DNA of 5,933 nt from an uncultured Spirochaetaceae bacterium (lineage in GTDB: Bacteria; Spirochaetota; Spirochaetia; Treponematales; Treponemataceae). Positions 1-5,933 of this stretch are shown piece by piece; the stretch's first letter is position 1; the number at the start of each line of letters is the position of its first letter. The position numbers and the translations under genes were made by a program. The DNA is taken from assembly GCA_902773215.1 (NCBI GenBank), contig CACYDQ010000009.1, forward strand, positions 1 through 5,933, in the 5' to 3' direction. Under the pieces are notes generated by a model that worked only from the letters and a program-made list of their open reading frames with translations, was not told where the DNA came from and did no database searches.

Positions 1-1859
1 AGTTCCAGATACCGGGCATGGTAAAAGCTCCCGCCGGCAAAGGCGGAGGCAAACACCGTTCCGGCACAGAGGATGCCCCAGAGGGAGCCCTCCTTTCGCT
101 CCCTGGCGGAGAGATACAGGCCGCACAGCAGGAGCATGACGGGCGGACAGAGAAACCATGTTCCCGTATTGTGGTACAGGCAGGCGATTGTCACGATGAC
201 AAACGTGATGACATACGGCAGGTATTCATGTCTCTTGTGCAGGCGGAGGCGGGCGAATCCGTATGCACCTACAATGACGAAAATGTACAGGAACGCATAC
301 AAGCTCTTTTCTCCCACGTCCTGATTGTTCCCGCGCCACAATACCGCCGACAAAATCAGCATGACCGCAAGGAGAATCAGGATGTCAAGCGTGTCCTTCC
401 ATCTGTGCGACAGGAACAGCAGGACGAAGGCCGCAAGGGCGATGAGCCCGCTCGAAATCATCTGGAAGGGCACGGCATCCTGCTTGAATATGCTCAGGGC
501 GAGCCCTTCCTGCAAGAGCAAGGCAACGCAGGGCATCCATATTGCCATGAGAATCCGGGATGCTACGTAAGCCGCACGGCTGTCTTTTTCGTTCCGGCTT
601 GCATGGTAACGGCCGGTCGCTTCAAAGAGCAGGATGAACGCCGAAAGGGAAACGACCGGGCAGTTCAGCTCCATGACACAAGATGAAGCGAGCAGGAATC
701 CCAGGAGGAAATAGGAATACATCCTTTTGGAATACAGAGTGTGCACGAGGAAGAGAACGGAGAAGAGAAAGAACATCGCCGTCGGGGCAAGGCCGAGACT
801 GCGGACATGGTTTCCCTGCGGGATACAGCTATAGACAACGAAAAACACTGCGACGACAAGGGCACAAAGGGGATAAGCAAGCTGCCATCTGGGGAAGGCC
901 TTTTTACGCAATGGGGGAACGAACTGCCATGCGACTGCCAGACCAGTACAGCAGAAAGCGAGAAGGCTGTCAAACGCAAGGCCCCAGGCAGAACAGTTCC
1001 TCGTGATATGATTCCAATCAAAGTTCCTGCCAGACCACACTCCGGAAAAGGAAATGTAGAGGAGCAGAAGGCACAGCCCTGCCGCAGAGATAAACTTGAC
1101 GTACTTGCTGTTCCTTGTGATTCCGTATTCCAAGCAGAGTACCGCGAAGGATACGTTGCAGACCATCCGCAAAGCGAAAACTTTTCCGTCCAGAATCACG
1201 TTCATCATGACTGAGAATACCACAAGCATGATGTATCGTCCGTATTTGAATCTCAGTGCGAATGGGCAGAGAGAGGCGAACAAGAGGCAGAAGAGGAATG
1301 AAGATCCGTTCACTCCGTCGCTGGCAAAGGCGTAGGCCGAAGCTAGGATGAGCGAGATGACGAATGCGCCGAGGGAGCGCATCGCATAGGTCAGTAATAT
1401 AGAAGAAACCGCCCACACAAGCAGGAAAGACGCGGTGTCCCCCGGCAGGCGGCATATCTGGGAGATAAATGTGACCACGCCGCCGAACATCAGCGACCAC
1501 AGAACGGCGGCTCCTTCCCGCCATGCGGCCTTGGAGAATAGGTTTTCCCGGATGGATACGGACACGCCGCCCGCCTGTACCGCAAGCAGGAGGACAAAGG
1601 CAAAGACGGCCTTGACCGTGCGGGGGATGACATTCCAGTTGTAGGCTGTCAGCGATATGATTCCGGCGGCAATCAGGACGGCGGCGATGACGCTGAGAAG
1701 CACCGGAATGCTTGCGGCAGTTATTGCCTGGAAGTGCCTTTTTTTCGCGGCATCCTGCGGGGATGCGGAATCCGTCTGGGCCGCATAGTAGTCCGCAATC
1801 CGCTTTGAGGTCTCTTCCGTGATGACATGCTTCTTGACAAGCACGTCAAGCTCATCCAT
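1..1859 (-). CDS. DUF2157 domain multi-pass membrane protein (3' end beyond the left edge)
   Basis: I translated the minus strand from the ATG at 1859 down to base 1: 619 codons, no stop and no frameshift; the C-terminus lies outside the window. Residues 1-30 are a soluble helical region (MDELDVLVKKHVITEE, then an ADYY motif) of the kind that opens DUF2157 proteins. Next comes a first membrane helix (about 51-73), then YNWNVIPR (73-80), matching the family's NW-x-x-[IL]-P-R hallmark, then a block containing SQICRLPGD (133-141). The rest alternates hydrophobic segments with short Arg/Lys-rich loops; I count roughly eighteen or more membrane segments, so it should sit in the inner membrane. There is no signal peptide and I recognise no catalytic motif. 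The function is unknown. It is long for a DUF2157 protein, so a second membrane domain such as DUF4401 may follow; I could not confirm this. The start is uncertain: in-frame ATGs at 1886 and 1907 would add 9 or 16 residues, and none of the three has a clear Shine-Dalgarno site. I chose 1859 because the family N-terminus fits best there. Coding sense is sure; the family call is fairly sure. Confidence 0.85.
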   Translation of the reverse strand, partial: MDELDVLVKKHVITEETSKRIADYYAAQTDSASPQDAAKKRHFQAITAASIPVLLSVIAAVLIAAGIISLTAYNWNVIPRTVKAVFAFVLLLAVQAGGVSVSIRENLFSKAAWREGAAVLWSLMFGGVVTFISQICRLPGDTASFLLVWAVSSILLTYAMRSLGAFVISLILASAYAFASDGVNGSSFLFCLLFASLCPFALRFKYGRYIMLVVFSVMMNVILDGKVFALRMVCNVSFAVLCLEYGITRNSKYVKFISAAGLCLLLLYISFSGVWSGRNFDWNHITRNCSAWGLAFDSLLAFCCTGLAVAWQFVPPLRKKAFPRWQLAYPLCALVVAVFFVVYSCIPQGNHVRSLGLAPTAMFFLFSVLFLVHTLYSKRMYSYFLLGFLLASSCVMELNCPVVSLSAFILLFEATGRYHASRNEKDSRAAYVASRILMAIWMPCVALLLQEGLALSIFKQDAVPFQMISSGLIALAAFVLLFLSHRWKDTLDILILLAVMLILSAVLWRGNNQDVGEKSLYAFLYIFVIVGAYGFARLRLHKRHEYLPYVITFVIVTIACLYHNTGTWFLCPPVMLLLCGLYLSARERKEGSLWGILCAGTVFASAFAGGSFYHARYLE

Positions 1860-1866
1860 AAGCCAG

Positions 1867-1896
1867 AATATATGGTAAGTGTCCATAACAGGAAAA
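1867..1896 (-). promoter_or_regulatory. possible promoter of the DUF2157 gene
   Basis: Reading leftward, TATATT at 1872-1867 matches the -10 consensus at 5 of 6 positions. The -35 region 17-18 bp upstream (TTTTCC/TTTCCT around 1896-1890) is poor, about 3 of 6. Initiation about 7 nt past the -10 would fall at 1860-1859, on the ATG chosen for the gene. This would explain the lack of a Shine-Dalgarno site but is weak evidence on its own. Confidence 0.25.
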
Positions 1897-1936
1897 CCAA
1901 AAATCATTCCAAAGAGTAACAAAAAGAAGCCGCCTG

Positions 1937-1945
1937 TGATATAAT
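1937..1945 (+). promoter_or_regulatory. extended -10 promoter of the hydrolase gene
   Basis: TGaTATAAT at 1937-1945 is a perfect extended -10 element of a sigma-70 type promoter. A stretch rich in A lies just upstream (1918-1928); no good -35 hexamer is visible at 17 bp, which extended -10 promoters tolerate. Transcription would start near 1951-1953, giving a leader of about 22-25 nt that contains the Shine-Dalgarno site at 1966-1971. It also rules out the ATG at 1944, which lies inside the -10 box. Confidence 0.6.
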
Positions 1946-1965
1946 GAATGTAAGTTACAGAAAAA

Positions 1966-1971
1966 GAGGTG
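1966..1971 (+). promoter_or_regulatory. ribosome binding site of the hydrolase gene
   Basis: GAGGTG at 1966-1971 matches six consecutive bases complementary to the usual 16S rRNA 3' tail. The GAGG core lies 4 nt before the ATG at 1974 and 7 nt before the ATG at 1977, so 1977 is the better spaced start. Either one excludes 1944. Confidence 0.65.
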
Positions 1972-1973
1972 TT

Positions 1974-2981
1974 ATGATGAGGACTTTCAGAGAGGTTATT
2001 TGGGAAAACGGTGAATACAACTATGCGGCGGCGTACGGCTTCGTGCCGAACATCCATGCCTACTTGCATGAGGACGGCACGCATGACTGCCTGATTGTCG
2101 TGCCGGGCGGTGGTTACTGCATGTGCGTTCCGCAGGAAGGGGAAATCGTCGCCAATGAATTCTATGAGCGGGGGATGAACGTATTTGTCCTCAGCTAGGC
2201 GACCGACATAACGATGTCGGTTCCTCTCAAAAAGCAGCCGCTCGAGGATATAGCCCGCGCCGTCCGCTTCGTGCGTTTGCGGGCAACAGATTATTCCTTG
2301 GGAAAGAAGCTCTTTGTCTGCGGATTCTCCGCCGGAGCCCACGTGTGCGGGACACTCGCCGTCCACCATGAAGACGTGCATGACAAGAATCCGGCATATG
2401 CAGGCCTTTCCTGCCGTCCGGACGGGGTGATTCTCTCTTACCCGGTGATTACGACGGGCCGGTACACGCATCCTTCTTCCGTGGAAGCTCTTGTCGGGAA
2501 GAATCCTTCATCCGAGGAGCTTTCGTACTTTTCTCTGGAAAAGAACGTCACGGACAGGACGCCCCCCTGTTTCCTTTGGCAGACGGCGACGGATGACCTG
2601 GTTCCCGTAGAGAACAGCTATCTCTTTGCCGGGGCTCTCAAAGAAAAAGCCGTGCCGTTCGCGCATTATGTTTTCCCGGCTGGCTTCCATGGCCTGAGCA
2701 TCGCGAGCGAGGACTTCTTCCGTGGTAAATTTGGCGAGCCTTACACGATGGAGCAGGTCATGCGGGCAGTACGTGCAGTGAAGGAGGGAAAAGGCATCAA
2801 TGTCTCTGACCGTCGCCGGGCCGAGCTTGAGGCGCAGTTTCCTGACGAGGGACAGGAAAAGAGACCGACTTCTGGTGCGCCGGATGACTTCTTCCGTACC
2901 AAGGCTACTGATTACGAAGATGTCCGCCAGTGGGTCAACCTTGCCACAGTCTGGATGAGGAAGATTCAGGCCTCTGCGTGA
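1974..2981 (+). pseudogene. alpha/beta hydrolase (acetylesterase-like), interrupted by in-frame TAG at codon 75
   Basis: The frame from 1974 (or 1977) to the TGA at 2979-2981 gives 335 codons in one phase, broken only by TAG at 2196-2198. Numbering from 1974, the N-terminal piece has the oxyanion-hole motif PGGGY (44-48) and ends at FVLS (71-74). The frame resumes as ATDITMSVPLKK and holds the nucleophile elbow GFSAG (Ser119), the acid in TDDLVPVENS (Asp207) and the catalytic His in GFHG (His239). These are the triad and order of the HGGG/GxSxG carboxylesterases (COG0657, BD-FAE and acetylxylan-esterase relatives), which cleave acyl esters from sugars or small molecules. No signal peptide is seen, so a cytoplasmic enzyme is likely. 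As I recall the family, a Tyr follows FVL[ST], so TAG could be TAC or TAT changed by one base. All other coding features are intact, pointing to a recent lesion, a sequence error or readthrough. A second ATG at 2214 could re-initiate a 255-residue product, but it would lack the oxyanion loop and has no well-placed Shine-Dalgarno site. Hydrolase identity is firm; substrate is unknown; whether it is truly dead is open. Confidence 0.8.
2202..2221 (+). repeat. perfect inverted repeat (8-bp stem, AACG loop) just after the amber codon
   Basis: ACCGACAT (2202-2209) and ATGTCGGT (2214-2221) are exact reverse complements separated by AACG; a G-U pair (2201/2222) could extend the stem in RNA. It starts 3 nt after the TAG, and its 3' arm opens with the in-frame ATG at 2214. 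It lies inside coding sequence and has no T-tract, so it is not a terminator. Whether it acts on readthrough or re-initiation is inference; an 8-bp stem can also arise by chance. Confidence 0.6.
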
Positions 2982-2996
2982 GGTGCGCTCAGATTA

Positions 2997-3025
2997 GTGA
3001 CAACCCGGATGTTTTGTGCTATCCT
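2997..3025 (+). promoter_or_regulatory. possible polA promoter placing the transcript start at the ATG
   Basis: GTGACA at 2997-3002 (5 of 6 with TTGACA) is followed, after exactly 17 bp, by TATCCT at 3020-3025 (4 of 6 with TATAAT). TGC directly before the -10 box supplies the extended TGn element. Initiation 6-8 nt downstream falls at 3031-3033, on the polA ATG. The 50-bp spacer shows no terminator after the hydrolase gene, so readthrough from upstream is also possible. Confidence 0.4.
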
Positions 3026-3031
3026 TGCCCT

Positions 3032-5884
3032 ATGGAAAACGCTGATGATAAGAACGCCGTCTACATACTGGACGCGTATGGACTGATATACCGGGCTTAC
3101 TTTGCCATGGTAAGCCACCCCCTGACCAACGTCAAGGACGAAAACATAAGCGCAATCGTGATTTTTTTCAGGAACCTCATCGCGCTGATAAAGAAGCACA
3201 AGCCTGCCTGTCTCATTGCCGCCTTTGACTCTCGCACGCCGACCTTCCGCCACGAGATGTACAAGGAATACAAAGCGACCCGGCAGAAAGCCCCGGAGGA
3301 CCTGCACCCGCAGGCCGACCGTATCGAAGAAATCCTTACTTTGCTGAAAGTTCCCGTGCTCCACGTGGACGGCTTTGAGGCGGATGACATCATCGCGACC
3401 GTCGCCAAACGTTGCAAAGAGCAAGGAAGGCACTGCCGCATCCTGAGCGGTGACAAGGACCTTCTGCAGCTGGTCGATGAGACTTGCGTCGAGATGCAGC
3501 CGGACAAGGCGAACGGCGGCTGGGAGATTGACGGCATTGAAGAGGTCAGGGCCAAGTGGGGGCTGGAGCCGTCCGGCATACTGGACTACCTCTCGCTCGT
3601 CGGCGACAGCGCGGATAACGTTCCGGGCGTGAAGGGCGTGGGCGACAAGACTGCGCTCAAGCTCCTCGGCCAGTACGGGAGCCTCGACGGGATTTATGCC
3701 CATGCGGACGAGATAAAGGGGGCTATCGGCAACAAAATCCGTGACGGCAAGGAGAGCGCATATTTTTCCAAGAAGCTGATCAGCCTGCGCTATGACGTGC
3801 CGCTCGACCTGGACTTTGCCAGCTTTACGACCGGGGACCTGGACTTTGCCGCAGCTGCCTCCAAGCTCAAGGAATATGGGGCGATTGCGGTGGCGGAGGC
3901 CCTCGCTTCAGTGGGGCGGGGCGGGGCAGGAAAGCCTGCCGCGGACGGGGAGGCGGACTTGTTCTCCTCTGCCGGGGGGGCATCTGCTGCCGGGGGGGAT
4001 GTGTCCGCCGCCGGGGGCGGCACGGACAACGCCCGCCCGCTCCGCAAGAACGAGGGCAACTACCGGGCAGTGCAGGAGCTTGCCGGGCTTACGGCTTTCG
4101 TTGACGAGATTCTGGCTTCGCCAGAAAAAACAGCCGCCTTTGACACGGAGACGGACAGCTTGGACGCGCATGCGGCCCGACTTGTGGGCTTCAGCCTCTG
4201 TCATACGGCGGGCAAGGGAATTTATGTCCCGGTGATACTGCCCGGCGAGATGTTCGCGCCCCCCACTGTTCCGAAGGAGGACTGCCTTGTTCAGCTTGCC
4301 CGACTCTTTGCCTGCCCAGACCTGATGCTCGTCATGCACAACGGCAAGTTCGACCTGGAGGTGCTTGCTGCCAACGGCTATGACAAGCCGCTTGCCTGCA
4401 AAATTGCCGACACGATGGTCGCCGCCTGGCTTCTGGAGCCGGACGCGATGGGCAAGACCCCCTATTCCCTTGAGTACCTGAGCGAGAAGGAACTCGCCCT
4501 CGCGGGGACGGAATTCAATGACATCGTTCCCAAAGGACAGACCTTTGCAGACGTTCCGCTTGAGAAGGCAGCCCCCTATGGCGCGGAGGATGCGGACTTC
4601 ACCTTCCAGCTCTGGACGCTCTTCAAGAAGCGGCTTTCCGAGCAGGGGCTGGAGGGCCTGTATTTTGACCTTGAGATGAAGCTGCTCCCCGTGCTTGCTC
4701 GGATGGAAGGGGCAGGCATCCACATAGACAAAGCTGCCCTCGCTTCGTACAAGGTCGAGCTTGAGAAGGAGATTGCCGGGAAGGAGCAGGAGATTTTTGC
4801 CGAGGCAGGGCATGAGTTCAACATCGCTTCGACCAAGCAGCTGCAGCAGGTTTTGTTCGAGGAGCGCAAGCTCGTGCCCGGCAAGAAGACCCGCACGGGC
4901 TACAGCACGGACACGTCGGTGCTGGAAGAGCTTTCCGAGCGGACTGCCGACAGGCTGCCCAAGATGATTCTGGACTACCGGGGAGCGACCAAGCTGCTTT
5001 CGACATACGTGGAGACCCTGCCGACCCTTGCCGACAGGAATGACAGGATTCATACCTCCTTCCTTCAGACGGGCACCGCGACGGGCCGCCTGTCCTCGCG
5101 CGACCCCAACCTTCAGAACATCCCCGTCCGCGATGATGCGGGCCGCCGCATCCGCAGCGCGTTCACGGCGGTTCCTGGTACCCTGCTGATTTCAGCGGAT
5201 TACTCCCAGATAGAGCTGGTGATTCTTGCCCACCTGAGCGGGGACCAGAACCTGTGCCGGGCCTTCCTGGACGGGGTGGACGTGCATCGTTCTACTGCAG
5301 CCCTTGTGTACGGCGTCAAGCCGGAGGACGTTACGCCCGACATGCGGCGTTTTGCCAAGACCGTCAACTTCGGCATCATGTACGGGATGAGCGCTTTCCG
5401 CCTGTCGGGCGAGCTTGGCATAACGAGGACGGAGGCCAAGGACTTCATAGACCGCTACTTTGCGAACTATGCGGACGTGAAGAAGTTCATCGATCGGACG
5501 GTGGCTGAGGCGCGGTCATCGGGCTACTCCACGACGATAATGGGCAGGCGGCGGCTGATTCACGGCATAAACAGCCGGAACAAGAACGAGCAGCAGGCGG
5601 CGGAGCGGGTCGCCGTGAACACGCCCATACAGGGGAGCGCGGCGGACATAGTCAAGACAGCGATGGTCGGAATCCAGTCAGAGCTTGACGCGCGGGGCTG
5701 GGGCAAGGACGTGCGGATGCTTCTGCAGGTCCACGACGAGCTTATCTTTGAGTGCCCGGATGACGAGAAGCGGCTTGCGGACGCGATAGCCCTCATCAAG
5801 GAAAAGATGGAAGGGGCGGTCAAACTGTCCGTTCCCCTCCGCGTCAGCATAGAGCATGGCAAAAGCTGGGGGGAGTTCCACTGA
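3032..5884 (+). CDS. polA: DNA polymerase I (5'-nuclease, 3'-5' exonuclease and polymerase domains)
   Basis: The gene encodes 950 residues (E. coli enzyme: 928). Pol I fills gaps in excision repair and replaces RNA primers of Okazaki fragments. The 5'-nuclease domain (about 8-295) has its metal ligands: Asp14, Asp66, the GFEADD motif (Glu116, Asp118, Asp119), SGDKD (Asp141, Asp143) and GDSADNVPG (Asp192, Asp195). A Gly/Ala-rich linker (about 293-335) follows. The 3'-5' exonuclease domain (about 345-535) is apparently active: DTETDSLD (Asp371, Glu373), Asp441, and YGAED (Tyr516, Asp520). The polymerase domain (about 545-950) has TATGRLSSRDPNLQNIPVR, motif A DYSQIEL (Asp723), motif B RRFAKTVNFGIMYG (Arg772, Lys776, Phe780, Tyr784) and motif C QVHDE (His901, Asp902). 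Val730 stands where E. coli has Arg712 and Taq has Arg617. The start at 3032 is chosen because the ILDAYGLIYRAY motif then begins about 12 residues in, as in relatives; the frame stays open upstream to 2930, but that would overlap the hydrolase. No Shine-Dalgarno site precedes the ATG. The stop overlaps the next gene's ATG. Confidence 0.98.
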   Translation: MENADDKNAVYILDAYGLIYRAYFAMVSHPLTNVKDENISAIVIFFRNLIALIKKHKPACLIAAFDSRTPTFRHEMYKEYKATRQKAPEDLHPQADRIEEILTLLKVPVLHVDGFEADDIIATVAKRCKEQGRHCRILSGDKDLLQLVDETCVEMQPDKANGGWEIDGIEEVRAKWGLEPSGILDYLSLVGDSADNVPGVKGVGDKTALKLLGQYGSLDGIYAHADEIKGAIGNKIRDGKESAYFSKKLISLRYDVPLDLDFASFTTGDLDFAAAASKLKEYGAIAVAEALASVGRGGAGKPAADGEADLFSSAGGASAAGGDVSAAGGGTDNARPLRKNEGNYRAVQELAGLTAFVDEILASPEKTAAFDTETDSLDAHAARLVGFSLCHTAGKGIYVPVILPGEMFAPPTVPKEDCLVQLARLFACPDLMLVMHNGKFDLEVLAANGYDKPLACKIADTMVAAWLLEPDAMGKTPYSLEYLSEKELALAGTEFNDIVPKGQTFADVPLEKAAPYGAEDADFTFQLWTLFKKRLSEQGLEGLYFDLEMKLLPVLARMEGAGIHIDKAALASYKVELEKEIAGKEQEIFAEAGHEFNIASTKQLQQVLFEERKLVPGKKTRTGYSTDTSVLEELSERTADRLPKMILDYRGATKLLSTYVETLPTLADRNDRIHTSFLQTGTATGRLSSRDPNLQNIPVRDDAGRRIRSAFTAVPGTLLISADYSQIELVILAHLSGDQNLCRAFLDGVDVHRSTAALVYGVKPEDVTPDMRRFAKTVNFGIMYGMSAFRLSGELGITRTEAKDFIDRYFANYADVKKFIDRTVAEARSSGYSTTIMGRRRLIHGINSRNKNEQQAAERVAVNTPIQGSAADIVKTAMVGIQSELDARGWGKDVRMLLQVHDELIFECPDDEKRLADAIALIKEKMEGAVKLSVPLRVSIEHGKSWGEFH
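3806..3850 (+). repeat. 15-bp direct repeat, 30-bp period, inside polA
   Basis: GACCTGGACTTTGCC occurs at 3806-3820 and again at 3836-3850. The 30-bp period keeps the reading frame, so DLDFA is encoded twice, at the end of the 5'-nuclease domain (residues about 259-274). Repeats of acidic and hydrophobic residues are normal at this point in Pol I, but exact identity over 15 bases suggests a small duplication. Confidence 0.7.
3971..4020 (+). repeat. G-tract imperfect repeats in the polA interdomain linker
   Basis: Three G-runs of 7 (3974-3980), 7 (3992-3998) and 5 (4013-4017) lie in imperfect 18-21 bp units, each encoding a version of SAGG or SAAGG. They sit between the 5'-nuclease and exonuclease domains, where Pol I linkers vary. 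Runs of this length are prone to slippage; a 1-base change would cut the product after the 5'-nuclease domain. Confidence 0.75.
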
Positions 5885-5933
5885 TGGTCCTGGGGCTTTC
5901 GGGGCCTATGGCCGCCGGGAAGAACCTGGCGGC
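5884..5933 (+). CDS. coaE: dephospho-CoA kinase, N-terminal fragment (runs off the right edge)
   Basis: The ATG at 5884 shares its A with the polA stop (TGATG), the usual layout of translationally coupled genes. Only 16 full codons are in the window: MVLGLSGPMAAGKNLA. A short beta strand leads directly into a P-loop, GPMAAGKN (Gly7-Asn14), matching GxxxxGK[ST] except for Asn at the last position. A P-loop at residue 7 after a hydrophobic V-L-G-L-[ST]-G start is typical of CoaE, which phosphorylates the 3'-hydroxyl of dephospho-CoA in the last step of coenzyme A synthesis. The polA-coaE order is known in spirochaetes such as Borrelia, and near polA in some Firmicutes. With so few residues another small P-loop kinase is possible. 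polA and this gene probably share a transcript. Confidence 0.6.
   Translation, partial: MVLGLSGPMAAGKNLA

Noticed and set aside
18..686. Open frame of 222 codons on the plus strand
   Set aside because: It lies antisense to the continuous membrane-protein frame, has no ribosome binding site, and its product is a hydrophilic mix rich in Arg, Gln, Glu and Asp with no family resemblance.
741..1214. 157-codon plus-strand frame
   Set aside because: Antisense shadow of the membrane-protein gene, with low-complexity charged composition and no start signals.
665..1524. Two minus-strand open frames (665-1021 and 1018-1524) overlapping end to end
   Set aside because: Both are shifted frames of the membrane-protein gene; the frame from 1859 runs through both without a stop and gives sensible membrane helices.
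1944..1973. Upstream ATG at 1944 as the hydrolase start
   Set aside because: This ATG overlaps the TATAAT box and would lie upstream of the predicted transcript start; the Shine-Dalgarno site at 1966-1971 serves 1974 or 1977.
2930..3031. 34-residue N-terminal extension of PolA from the ATG at 2930
   Set aside because: It would overlap the hydrolase coding sequence by about 50 bases, and Pol I proteins begin close to the first 5'-nuclease motif, as the start at 3032 does.
2982..3031. Terminator between the hydrolase and polA
   Set aside because: No stem followed by a T-run is visible in the 50-bp spacer.
2966..3703. 245-codon minus-strand frame antisense to the start of polA
   Set aside because: Antisense to strongly conserved 5'-nuclease codons; its product shows no domain.
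4110..4126. Perfect 7-bp inverted repeat (TTCTGGC, TTC, GCCAGAA) followed by A residues
   Set aside because: It lies within polA codons 360-365. On the plus strand it is followed by A, not T, and on the minus strand the T-run precedes it, so it is not a terminator in either direction; probably chance.
3908..5053. 381-codon minus-strand frame antisense to polA
   Set aside because: A shadow caused by GC-rich codon bias in polA; no recognisable motifs and no ribosome binding site.
1..5933. CRISPR array, insertion sequence, tRNA or prophage
   Set aside because: No spaced repeat array, terminal inverted repeats, transposase-like frame or cloverleaf was seen on either strand.

Overview
Organism. 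By eye the window is moderately GC-rich. It holds a complete DNA polymerase I gene (polA) whose stop codon overlaps the ATG of a P-loop kinase that looks like coaE (dephospho-CoA kinase). The polA-coaE order is found in spirochaetes, and the preceding esterase resembles families common in gut and rumen bacteria, including treponemes. A host-associated Treponema-like spirochaete is my best guess (about 50% sure). I see no mobile element, CRISPR array, tRNA or rRNA.

Layout. (1) Positions 1-1859, minus strand, are one uninterrupted reading frame that runs off the left edge. It encodes a very hydrophobic multi-pass membrane protein with an N-terminal DUF2157 signature. (2) Positions 1860-1973 form a divergent intergenic region. 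It holds a perfect extended -10 box (TGaTATAAT) and a Shine-Dalgarno site facing right, and a weaker possible promoter facing left. (3) Positions 1974-2981, plus strand, are an alpha/beta-hydrolase (acetylesterase-like) gene with an intact catalytic triad. It is interrupted by an in-frame TAG at codon 75, in the place where I expect a Tyr. A perfect 8-bp stem-loop begins 3 nt after the stop. (4) Positions 2982-3031 are a 50-bp spacer with a promoter-like sequence whose predicted start falls at or next to the polA ATG. (5) Positions 3032-5884 are polA, 950 codons, with all three enzymatic domains and their catalytic residues. (6) Positions 5884 to the right edge are the first 16 codons of a coaE-like gene.

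How the genes work together. polA and coaE are housekeeping genes (DNA repair and Okazaki-fragment processing; the last step of coenzyme A synthesis) and are probably translationally coupled. The hydrolase may be read into polA but has no obvious functional tie to it. The membrane protein is divergently transcribed. The window looks mostly ordinary. The places that merit a second look are the amber codon with its hairpin, the possible leaderless starts, the G-tract linker in polA, and two substitutions in otherwise conserved motifs (PolA motif A and the CoaE P-loop).
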